A DNA stretch of 40,324 nucleotides from Colwellia_A sp047621305 (lineage in GTDB: Bacteria > Pseudomonadota > Gammaproteobacteria > Enterobacterales > Alteromonadaceae): NCBI GenBank assembly GCA_047621305.1, contig JBLHNB010000049.1, positions 1-40,324 on the forward strand. The letters are read 5' to 3'. A program made the translations under genes and the position numbers. The notes below the pieces were generated by a model. The model was not told where the DNA came from. It was given only the letters and a program-made list of their open reading frames with translations, and made no database searches. Position 1 is the first letter of the stretch. Each line of letters opens with the position of its first letter. Below are positions 25,092 to 33,046 of this stretch, piece by piece.

Positions 25092-27278
25092 TTAAGGGGT
25101 CGCTGTTAAGTTTAGCGTGATCCCTGAAGAGTTTGCGTAACCATAAAGGTCAATATACCAAGTACCCGCCGCTGGTGCGTTTATGGTACAACTCTCACTG
25201 TTGTTAGGATCGTCTGACTTACAATCAAATAAGGTGCTAGTCGATTGTGAACCGTGGCGTAAATAAAGATCAGTATCGCCACTACCTCCCGAAAGAGTTA
25301 CTGTCATGGACGTATAACCAACAACTAGCTCTTGCGTATAATGTTGCCATTGCCCACTATTAACTGAAATATTGTTGAGTGTGTCATTGATAGGATCTGG
25401 TGTTGTTGTACCACCGTCACTATAACTTCCGGTTAAACTCACACCACTAATAGCGCTCCACGCTTCCACCATCACATAATAGGTACCTACTTGCACATTT
25501 GTAATACTACAACTTTCGTCATTATTCGGTGTAGTACTTTTGCAATCGGCGCTATTTAATGTCGGTTGTGAACCATACTTGACATACAGATCGGCATCAC
25601 CACTACCGCCATTAGTAACAAAATTCAAATCCGTTGCTCCATTAGGCACTTCCAATGAATAGATCAGTTGCTTCTTAGCCGATGCACCAATACCTGTTTT
25701 AGCCACACCATTGGTAAGTTTAATTACCGTACCAGTATCAACGTCTGGACATGCTCCAACACCTACTGCACACCAAGCCGTTTCAACAATTTTTTTATCA
25801 GCTGCACCATAAAGATCTTGCGCCGCTTGCGCCGTTGCTGTTCGAGCGCTGGCAAAATTACTATTTTGGGTTAAATAAGTGCTTAAAGCGCGATAAAAAA
25901 TCTTCTCTGCTTTGGCAACACCAATAGCCGAAACTTGTGCCGACGTTTTATTACGCGGATGACTACCACCATCAACTAACAGCACAAAAGCAAGGTTTGC
26001 TATCCCTGAATTAAGGTGCACCCCACCATTATCTTGTGTACCGGTATAACGCTCAGGATAATAATCTTTTGATTGTCCATCCTGCGTTGGATTATTCATA
26101 TAACGCATCGCATCACCTGGTGTACCTGGAGTCCAAATTTCAGTCCCTAGACTCCAATCAAGCTGAGTAGTGCCATCACGATAAGCCTTAGATGCAACAC
26201 CTAAAATATCAGACCACGCTTCATTAAGTGCACCAGATTCATTACGATATACCATTCCCCCCGTATGCTGAGTAACCCCATGAGTCAATTCATGACCAAT
26301 AACCTCAAAGCTTTTGGTTAAATCAGTCATTCGTTGACCATCACCATCACCATAAAGCATTTGGCTACCGGTCCAGTAAGCATTATTAACTCGATTGCCC
26401 ATATGCACACTAGACACCATAGTCATGCCAGAATTATTAATGCCATCGCGACCAAATCGGCTTTGATAATAATCATAAACTACCGAAGCACCATCGTGGG
26501 CTCTTTGCGCCGAGGCATCACCACATGATTGATTATTGGTACACAATAAACGTCCTGGGGCATTACTTTGTGACTGATTATCTAAGGTGTAGCTTTTGCG
26601 GCTTTTAGCAGAATGAATTTGCGGATGCGTCTCTAGTAGTTGACCATTATTTAAGTCATAAAAAAGGATATCACGGCCAAAGTCATCACCATTGTCATAA
26701 GAAACTTCTATTTTCCACGCTAGTTTAGTTTCATCTGTTGTCGCTAGATAAATATAAACTAATTCAGGTTCACTACTGGTGCTACCAATAAGTTGAGCAG
26801 CCCCCATCGCTTGTATGCCATTATCATGATTGGAAGTCATAACCAGAGAATTTGCTGGTGTTGAGTCAACAGCTAAATTTCCCGTTAAACCATAAACATC
26901 ATGACTGGCAACAACACCATTAGCCGGATTAGCATGCATAATCATACTCGTACCGTAAACCGTAATGCCATTAATAGTTTGATCAAAATGGGTGTGTGTT
27001 TTTCCTAACTCATCTACCCATTGTCGTTTGATAGTAAAGTCTTCATCACCTGTCGACCTATATTCTGGTTGACTGGCTAGGATTTCTTTTAATATCTCTA
27101 CTGCTGTTTGTTGAGTCATACTCGCTAAGTTGCCGGTAACGAATGAGGGGGATCCTTTTAACGTTTTATTTTTTATCGTCATATTTACAGTTTCAATTGC
27201 CGAAACATGGATAGATGATGCTAATAATGCCGCGCCTATAGCTAAAGATAATTTAACGTTTTGATAATTCTTGTACAT
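25092..27278 (-). CDS. Secreted M4 metalloprotease (vibriolysin/pseudolysin type) with two PPC domains
   Basis: Extracellular thermolysin-family endopeptidase, 728 residues. Signal peptide (1-27), then an FTP/PepSY-type inhibitory propeptide (about 45-225). The zinc site is H329/E330/H333 in VIGHELTHGVTQH, and the third ligand E353 is in SGALNEAWSDI. YTGTQDNGGVHLNSGIANLAF follows, with the substrate-binding asparagine/histidine segment typical of pseudolysin and vibriolysin. The catalytic C-terminal half ends ETAWCAVGVGAC. Two PPC domains (about 525-615 and 630-728) are closely similar to those of the M28 peptidase. It acts outside the cell after type II secretion and self-processing. A strong terminator follows. 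Confidence 0.95.
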   Translation of the reverse strand: MYKNYQNVKLSLAIGAALLASSIHVSAIETVNMTIKNKTLKGSPSFVTGNLASMTQQTAVEILKEILASQPEYRSTGDEDFTIKRQWVDELGKTHTHFDQTINGITVYGTSMIMHANPANGVVASHDVYGLTGNLAVDSTPANSLVMTSNHDNGIQAMGAAQLIGSTSSEPELVYIYLATTDETKLAWKIEVSYDNGDDFGRDILFYDLNNGQLLETHPQIHSAKSRKSYTLDNQSQSNAPGRLLCTNNQSCGDASAQRAHDGASVVYDYYQSRFGRDGINNSGMTMVSSVHMGNRVNNAYWTGSQMLYGDGDGQRMTDLTKSFEVIGHELTHGVTQHTGGMVYRNESGALNEAWSDILGVASKAYRDGTTQLDWSLGTEIWTPGTPGDAMRYMNNPTQDGQSKDYYPERYTGTQDNGGVHLNSGIANLAFVLLVDGGSHPRNKTSAQVSAIGVAKAEKIFYRALSTYLTQNSNFASARTATAQAAQDLYGAADKKIVETAWCAVGVGACPDVDTGTVIKLTNGVAKTGIGASAKKQLIYSLEVPNGATDLNFVTNGGSGDADLYVKYGSQPTLNSADCKSTTPNNDESCSITNVQVGTYYVMVEAWSAISGVSLTGSYSDGGTTTPDPINDTLNNISVNSGQWQHYTQELVVGYTSMTVTLSGGSGDTDLYLRHGSQSTSTLFDCKSDDPNNSESCTINAPAAGTWYIDLYGYANSSGITLNLTATP

Positions 27279-27851
27279 TGGTAGTCCTTTTTTATTTTTG
27301 TTTTCCCTGTACTACATAATCAAGGTATCTCTCTTTGTATAACATTTGCTAACAAAGGGTTAAGTGCTCGAAAAACAAGCACTCAAACATAGTAGCTACA
27401 AAAACAAATTTATCATAAATAATTAACAATAAATTAACAACTCATATGTATCGTATAGTTTACACAAAACAAATAAAAACAATAAAACAACAATAAAACA
27501 ACAATAAAACAACAATAAAAACAAACTATTTAGCATTATTTTGAATATTACAAAATTAAATTCGAAATAATAAAATATTAAACATTAATATGCTTTCAAG
27601 GAGGAGGTATTGACATTATCGATACCAATATAGCCATATCGCTAGAACAAATTACCGTGTAAGTTAATTTAGTCTTCTTTATAGTGTATTTAAGATAACG
27701 AGAGCATATTTCGATTAGCTGATCACTATGCATTAATACGTGTTAATCGAATATTCCATTGATTCTTGTAAATCAATTGAATTTATAAGTATTTGTTCTA
27801 ATATTGGAAATATACTTTAAAAAATAAGTAGTTATACGATGAGATTAAACA
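27279..27851. other. 573-base AT-rich intergenic region upstream of the M4 and fapA genes
   Basis: Divergent promoter region with no open frame of note. It contains an 11-base tandem repeat at 27479-27522, and AAGGAGGAGGT near 27599, a strong ribosome-site-like string with no gene after it. No operator could be named. Confidence 0.55.
27479..27522. repeat. 11-bp tandem repeat, four units
   Basis: The unit ACAATAAAACA is repeated three times exactly, plus a fourth copy with a change near its end. Simple, AT-rich and probably formed by slippage. It lies about 200 bases upstream of the M4 protease start. Confidence 0.8.
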
Positions 27852-29522
27852 ATGTCTAACATAGAGCTTATTGCAGATGAACTTAATACAGAGGTAACGC
27901 TGGTATTAAGTCCAGTTAAAGGTAAACCCTTACCTGATATAAACGCGTTCAAACGATTTCTTGATGGATCTAATTATAAAAATTTTTCATATAACGACAG
28001 CAATTTAAACTCATCGTTTGAACAATATAAAAAAGAAAGAGCTGAGAAAAAAGACGACTTACTAATTTTTTCATGTGTGATCGCTAATGCTATTGACGCG
28101 ACCTTAAGCTTATCTTTTAGTGAAAACGACATGGTTGCCTCGATAGAACTAACCCCCGCCCAAGGTGGAAAAAATATCACGATAGCGATACTCGCACAGT
28201 TTTTAATTGATCAAGGATTAAAGCTAGGTATCTATCAAGTAGCAATGGAGTCTTTAGTTAAAAAAGGGGAAGAAGCCAAAGTAGATGAAAAAATATCATT
28301 AATAATGGCCAAAGGGAGAAATCCCGTTAATGGTGATAATGGTTATATTGACTATCTAGTACCTGACCCAACAGAAAGAGTATTACGCCCTAAAATTTTA
28401 GACGATGGTTTTGTTGACATGCGTGATCTAGGTGAAATATGTTTTGTAAAAAAGGGCCTACCTGTTGCTAAACTAATAAATCCGACCGCAGGGATTAATG
28501 GTTTTGATGTGAAAGGCAAAGTACTCGAGGCACAAAAAGGTGAACCCTGTACTTTTGAGTGTGGTGACAATGCCGTATTCCTCAATGAAGAAAAATTGAT
28601 AATCATAGCCGATATTGACGGCATGCCTAAACATCAACCCAATGGTGTTAGCATTTCTAATGTTTTTATTATAAAAAATGTTGATGTCAGTACAGGAAAC
28701 ATAAACTTTGATGGCTCAGTAATCATTGAAGGAAATGTGTGTGAAGCGATGAAGGTCATTTCCAGCAATGACGTTATAGTTGCTGGTTTTGTTGAATCGG
28801 CAGCTATCAAAGCAGGTGGTGATATTTGTATTGGCCAAAGTGTAATTGGCCATAAAGTTGAAAACGAATTTGATGGCTTTGGTAACAGTACAACACTAGA
28901 CGCTGTTGGAAATATTTTTGCAAAATTTGTTCAATATTCAAATTTACGCGCTAAAGGAAATATCACCGTTGAACAATATATCGCGCAAAGCCAAGTCACT
29001 TTACATGGTAATTTATGGATAGGAAGAGAAGACAAAGCAGATGGCAAACTTTTTAGTAGTTACATACAAGCGGGAAAATCGGTAAAAACAGGTGTATTAG
29101 GCTCTATCTCAGGCGCAGTAACTAGTATAGATTTTAATCACTTACTCGATGCACTTGAAGAATATAAAAAAAATATCAAAGATAAAAGTATTTCTACTTT
29201 AAACAAAACACAGAAAGTTTGTGATCTTATTGAAGACATTGAAAATAAACAAATAGATAGGTCAGAATTATTACAAAAACTTAACCTTGCTTTAAGTAAA
29301 AGCTTACCCTTTATCAGTAAACTTAATCGACTATATTATGACAAGGACGATATCATTACATCACATTGTGCTGAAATTGAGGTTATTGTGACCGACAATA
29401 TATTTCCAGGTGCAGAGATCGCCATTGTAGATCGCATTTCTACATTCCAGAGAGAACATGGCCCCAACACCATTTTTTACCGAAACAATAAAATAGTGGT
29501 GGAACCAATAGTCCATAATTAG
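27852..29522 (+). CDS. FapA (DUF342) family protein
   Basis: 556-residue soluble protein of the FapA/DUF342 family. The middle holds the family hallmark: DPTERVLRPKILDDGFVDMRDLGEICFVKKGLPVAKLINPTAG, then GFDVKGKVLEAQKGE, and a long right-handed beta-repeat region (about 260-400) with NINFDGSVIIEGNVCEAMKVISSNDVIVAGFVESAAIKAGGDICI. A coiled segment (about 430-490) and a short C-terminal domain follow. In Vibrio, FapA-type proteins affect flagellar assembly and polar organisation, but no flagellar gene is nearby here, so I give no gene symbol. It is transcribed alone and is convergent with fabY. Confidence 0.85.
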   Translation: MSNIELIADELNTEVTLVLSPVKGKPLPDINAFKRFLDGSNYKNFSYNDSNLNSSFEQYKKERAEKKDDLLIFSCVIANAIDATLSLSFSENDMVASIELTPAQGGKNITIAILAQFLIDQGLKLGIYQVAMESLVKKGEEAKVDEKISLIMAKGRNPVNGDNGYIDYLVPDPTERVLRPKILDDGFVDMRDLGEICFVKKGLPVAKLINPTAGINGFDVKGKVLEAQKGEPCTFECGDNAVFLNEEKLIIIADIDGMPKHQPNGVSISNVFIIKNVDVSTGNINFDGSVIIEGNVCEAMKVISSNDVIVAGFVESAAIKAGGDICIGQSVIGHKVENEFDGFGNSTTLDAVGNIFAKFVQYSNLRAKGNITVEQYIAQSQVTLHGNLWIGREDKADGKLFSSYIQAGKSVKTGVLGSISGAVTSIDFNHLLDALEEYKKNIKDKSISTLNKTQKVCDLIEDIENKQIDRSELLQKLNLALSKSLPFISKLNRLYYDKDDIITSHCAEIEVIVTDNIFPGAEIAIVDRISTFQREHGPNTIFYRNNKIVVEPIVHN

Positions 29523-29568
29523 GCGCTATGCTTTAACATTTACAGCTATCATGTGCGCCTTAAAACGA

Positions 29569-31467
29569 TTAAACCATATCTGCAAAAGGATTGTTTTTCG
29601 GGAATTCAATGGGTTTAGCAAAGCCCGTCATTGAAATGCTCTCAGCCGTTATATTAATATCTTCATCAGTTAATACGCCATCACCAAATCGATAAATCAG
29701 TTCAAATTGAGCATTATCAGCTTTGTCTTTATAAACTTTTTGCGCTAGCTCAACGTTAATTAATTTATCTTGATAACCTGCCATTTCATTACCATGACGC
29801 TTTGCCAACATCGACAAGGTTACGTCAGGTGAAAACAACGTTGCCGTTGCATTATTACCACCAAAACCTTTTGAGTTGATAAAAGCCACATCCATCGACT
29901 GACAATCCCAGTGTTCAGTCGCAATATTTAAACGCTCGGTATAGACATCATCAGCGACTTTATCAATAGTCGTTATCCCCGGCATAATGTTATGAGAAAA
30001 TACACCGAGGGCCATCGCTATTTGATCGCCACTTGCTGGGCCAATAGTATGACCAACAAAAGCTTTCGGCGCAGCAACTGGCCAATCATTAATATCAAAA
30101 CTCTTAGCAACACGATCATAAATTAAAGACTCAGTAACACGATTTTGTGGTGTACTTGAACCATGGGCTAAAATAAAACTACGTTTTTGTACAGATTCAG
30201 CACCGAGTATATTAGTGGCTAAAGCAACAGATTTTGCCATGGTAATATAATTACCCGGACCAGGCGCAGTAATTGATTTTTTAATACCATCAGCATTCGT
30301 AAACACATCGGCAACCGACCCTAATACTTTACAACCTAGCTCGACTGTTAACGCATCATCCATCAACACAATAAATTGCGCCGCTTCACCAATCGTAAAA
30401 CCACAATTGTCACCAAATGGGCGACTCGTTTTACGGTGGTTGGCTTGGCCTTCAGTAATACCATCCAGCTTTTTCAAACCTTCTTCGTTAGCTAGCGCAC
30501 TCATGTTACCAAAACCTTCGATAACTTCAGGCGTAATTGCACAGTCATTACTACCAACAATAGCAACACGTACACGGCCTGCTTGAATATCTTGTACCGC
30601 TGCTTTTAAGTTATATAAGAACGTGGCACATGCACCTGTTGAAGTAAATGTACTACCCACGCTGCCGGTTACATAAGCATTGATAAAATCTGTCGACATG
30701 GTATTTAAGCCAAGCGCTAAGTTTTTAGTAGAAACGCGTTCACCACGCATACGATTTTGCATCATACCGCCATGCCCTTCAGCTTGCACTTGTCCAAATA
30801 CTGAAGCTGAATAAGTACCCACTTGATCAGGCCGTACTTTACTGGCAATTTCACTCCAGCTATAACCGGTAGAATGAATCGCATCGGCAGCGCCAAAAAT
30901 CGTTGCTTGTAAACCACGCGGTTGATAGCGACTATTATATAAATTGGCTGGTTCAAATCCTGTTGGAAACTGTCCTGCCGCTTTAACGGGATTATCACGC
31001 ACTGAGTCATGCTTTACTTCAACATCACCGTCGATAACAACCCTAACGCGTTTATCTTCAAGTTCAGTCACTTGCCACGTACGCGGTAATGGTGAAGGTA
31101 AATCTTTAGCGCGCGTTTCGAAACAAATAGCATTATCAACTTGTTGCATGGTCATTTTTTGTTGCCATGGCGTGGCATCAGGATCAAAATGGTTTTTCTC
31201 TATTTTCCGAATAAGCGTGCCATCCAGTATTTGTTGACCAAACTGGCTTTCAACGGCACTTCTCTCAACAACATTACCATCAACATCCACTAACTTACCG
31301 TCGTTAAAAGATAAGATATTCATTAACGTTGCTAAGCCAACAAACGTTTCTTGGCGCGCTTCAGCATTTAATTTATCTATGACAATACGGCGAAAGCCTT
31401 GATGAAATGATGAACGACCTGCAGCATTAATACCGCCTAAGCCAACAATAATAGGTAAAGCTGTCAT
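29569..31467 (-). CDS. fabY: Beta-ketoacyl-ACP synthase of the long FabY type
   Basis: Condensing enzyme of fatty-acid synthesis, 632 residues, about 200 longer than FabB/FabF. It matches the FabY class described in Pseudomonas aeruginosa, which starts fatty-acid synthesis from acetyl-CoA plus malonyl-ACP. The active-site cysteine is C280 in TSTGACATFLYNLKAA. The histidines are H435 in ILAHGSSTPQNRV and H473 in FVGHTIGPASGDQIA. GFGGNNATATLF closes the thiolase fold. The N-terminal extension (about 30-200) is characteristic of this class. AGGGTTT precedes the ATG. The gene is divergent from the GlxA-type regulator by 108 bases. The call as FabY rather than another long KAS is from memory of the family. 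Confidence 0.8.
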   Translation of the reverse strand: MTALPIIVGLGGINAAGRSSFHQGFRRIVIDKLNAEARQETFVGLATLMNILSFNDGKLVDVDGNVVERSAVESQFGQQILDGTLIRKIEKNHFDPDATPWQQKMTMQQVDNAICFETRAKDLPSPLPRTWQVTELEDKRVRVVIDGDVEVKHDSVRDNPVKAAGQFPTGFEPANLYNSRYQPRGLQATIFGAADAIHSTGYSWSEIASKVRPDQVGTYSASVFGQVQAEGHGGMMQNRMRGERVSTKNLALGLNTMSTDFINAYVTGSVGSTFTSTGACATFLYNLKAAVQDIQAGRVRVAIVGSNDCAITPEVIEGFGNMSALANEEGLKKLDGITEGQANHRKTSRPFGDNCGFTIGEAAQFIVLMDDALTVELGCKVLGSVADVFTNADGIKKSITAPGPGNYITMAKSVALATNILGAESVQKRSFILAHGSSTPQNRVTESLIYDRVAKSFDINDWPVAAPKAFVGHTIGPASGDQIAMALGVFSHNIMPGITTIDKVADDVYTERLNIATEHWDCQSMDVAFINSKGFGGNNATATLFSPDVTLSMLAKRHGNEMAGYQDKLINVELAQKVYKDKADNAQFELIYRFGDGVLTDEDINITAESISMTGFAKPIEFPKNNPFADMV

Positions 31468-31575
31468 AACAAACCCTATAAAAAATAATTCAATAAGATC
31501 ATTCTAAAGCGTTAATGTCTCAAATAATAAGCATTTTAAGCCAAAAAACATGTAATATAAGCCAAAAGATTAAAA

Positions 31576-32592
31576 ATGGTTGTTATGAAAGTATATAAGA
31601 AGCCCACTAAAGTAAAAATCGCCTTAATGCTCTACGATCATATGCTATCAACTAGCGTAAGTTTACCTGTTGAAATGCTGCGAGCAGGAGAAGCTTTTGC
31701 TTTAAGGAAAAATAGAAATTCACCGCAGTTAGTTTTTGAAATGGTCGGCGAAACTAAAAAGCCGGTAACGACAAGAGCACTTATTAAATTATTACCTGAT
31801 AACACGGTGAGTCAGGCACAAATACCTGACTTTGTTTTTATACCCAGTTTGTGGCGCAACCCTAGACCCTTGTTAAAAAAATATCCGAAGATGATCGCTT
31901 GGTTAAATAACGTTTGGCAGCAAGGTGGGACGTTGATCGGTGCTGGCACAGGGGTTTGCTTTATGGCAGAGTCTGGCGTATTAAAGAATCATCCAGCCAC
32001 CACACACTGGCATTATGTTGAACAATTTAAACGAGACTACCCGCAAGTAGAACTTAAACCTGATTTTTTTATCACGCAATCTGAACGACTTTATTGTGCG
32101 GCAAGTTTAAACGCCTTAGCCGATATTGTTGTCCATATTATTCATCAAACCTTTGGTGAAGAAGCAGCACAACATGTTGAACGTAACTTCTCTCATGAAA
32201 TAAGAAAACCCTATGAAGAACAACGTTACTTAGAAGGCGCTGGTGACCGTCATCCTGATGAATTGATCACACAAATTCAATTTTGGATGCGCACCAATTT
32301 AAGTTCAACGCTAAACTTAGCCGAAATAGCCGCAAAATTTGAAATTAGCCAACGAACATTTACCCGACGGTTTAAAGGAGCTACCGGCCTCAATGCGGCA
32401 AAGTATTGGCAAAAGATAAGAATTGAAGCGGCGCAAGAATTATTGTCTTCAAGTAATTTATCTATTCAGGAAATTGCTTTTCAAGTGGGCTATCCTGACC
32501 AAGGTAATTTAACTCGCTTATTTAAAATCGTTTTAAAGATCACTCCACGCGGATATCGAGCAATGGTGAGGAAAAAATTATTTACCCAATAA
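31576..32592 (+). CDS. GlxA-family AraC-type transcriptional regulator
   Basis: 338 residues. The N-terminal DJ-1/PfpI-like amidotransferase-fold domain (about 10-190) contains GAGTGVCFMAESGVLKNHPATTHWHY, the GlxA nucleophile-elbow region and the typical ATTHW. The C-terminal AraC domain (about 230-335) has two helix-turn-helix units, including LAEIAAKFEISQRTFTRRFK and IQEIAFQVGYPDQGNLTRLFK. Members sense small metabolites or act in amino-acid and amine regulation. It is divergent from fabY and ends 20 bases from the convergent arsR-type gene. Its target could be fabY, but no inverted repeat in the 108-base gap stands out. Confidence 0.9.
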   Translation: MVVMKVYKKPTKVKIALMLYDHMLSTSVSLPVEMLRAGEAFALRKNRNSPQLVFEMVGETKKPVTTRALIKLLPDNTVSQAQIPDFVFIPSLWRNPRPLLKKYPKMIAWLNNVWQQGGTLIGAGTGVCFMAESGVLKNHPATTHWHYVEQFKRDYPQVELKPDFFITQSERLYCAASLNALADIVVHIIHQTFGEEAAQHVERNFSHEIRKPYEEQRYLEGAGDRHPDELITQIQFWMRTNLSSTLNLAEIAAKFEISQRTFTRRFKGATGLNAAKYWQKIRIEAAQELLSSSNLSIQEIAFQVGYPDQGNLTRLFKIVLKITPRGYRAMVRKKLFTQ

Positions 32593-32612
32593 TAATGATC
32601 ACCACAGCCATG

Positions 32613-32924
32613 CTAAGCGCAAAACTCACTTTGCATTAATGCAATAAGCTTAACCACTGATGAATTAGCAATCGTGTAATAAATGGTTTGTGATTCACGG
32701 CGAGTTTTCACTAAACCGTCTTTTCTCAAACGTGCTAAATGCTGAGACAAACTCGATTGACTCAAATCTATAAAACCATTGAGCTCAGAAACTGACATTT
32801 CTTTTTCACCTAAATGACAAAGAATTAACAAGCGATTTTCATTACTCATCGCTTTAAGTAATTCCGCGGCTTGCGTGGCATTTTCTCGCATTTCAGCACT
32901 ATCTATTTGCATATCATTGTTCAT
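32613..32924 (-). CDS. ArsR-family repressor of the persulfide-sensing YgaV/BigR/SqrR type
   Basis: 103-residue winged-helix repressor. AAELLKAMSNENRLLILCHLGEKEMSV and LSQSSLSQHLARLRKDGLVKTRRESQTIYYTI resemble Escherichia YgaV. Two cysteines, C36 in LLILC and C102 in the terminal EFCA, occupy the places of the YgaV/BigR/SqrR pair, which form a polysulfide bridge and release DNA when reactive sulfur species appear. The metal-site CVC motif of ArsR/SmtB sensors is absent. The gene is divergent from the RND operon, and a nested palindrome lies between the two starts. Expected role: repression of itself and the RND-LolA-porin-DUF2892 operon. The ligand is inferred from the cysteine pattern and the DUF2892 gene. 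Confidence 0.85.
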   Translation of the reverse strand: MNNDMQIDSAEMRENATQAAELLKAMSNENRLLILCHLGEKEMSVSELNGFIDLSQSSLSQHLARLRKDGLVKTRRESQTIYYTIANSSVVKLIALMQSEFCA

Positions 32925-32971
32925 TAATTTGTCTTCATTACCAACAAGAATTAAATATTGATTGATATTAC

Positions 32972-33013
32972 ATTAGATAGTGCTAATATAAAAGTATATT
33001 ACGTTTATCTAAT
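32972..33013. promoter_or_regulatory. Nested palindromic operator between arsR-type gene and RND operon
   Basis: An inner perfect repeat TAATATA-aaag-TATATTA (32984-33001) lies inside an outer perfect repeat ATTAGATA (32972-32979) / TATCTAAT (33006-33013). Both have the same centre at 32992.5, making a 42-base interrupted palindrome. It lies 33 bases before the RND start and 47 bases before the repressor start. AT-rich dyads like this suit ArsR/BigR dimers. A possible -35 (TTGATA, 32962) and -10 (TAATAT, 32984) would put the -10 inside it. Confidence 0.75.
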
Positions 33014-33046
33014 ATAGTTTGTTACTTCTTAAGTTAAGGATTTGTT

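Noticed and set aside
27479..27522. Possible CRISPR-like array
   Set aside because: The 11-bp units abut without spacers; it is a simple tandem repeat.
27599..27620. Strong ribosome-site-like AAGGAGGAGGT followed by TTG
   Set aside because: The frame stops after seven codons (TAG), so it does not support a gene; a leader peptide cannot be shown.
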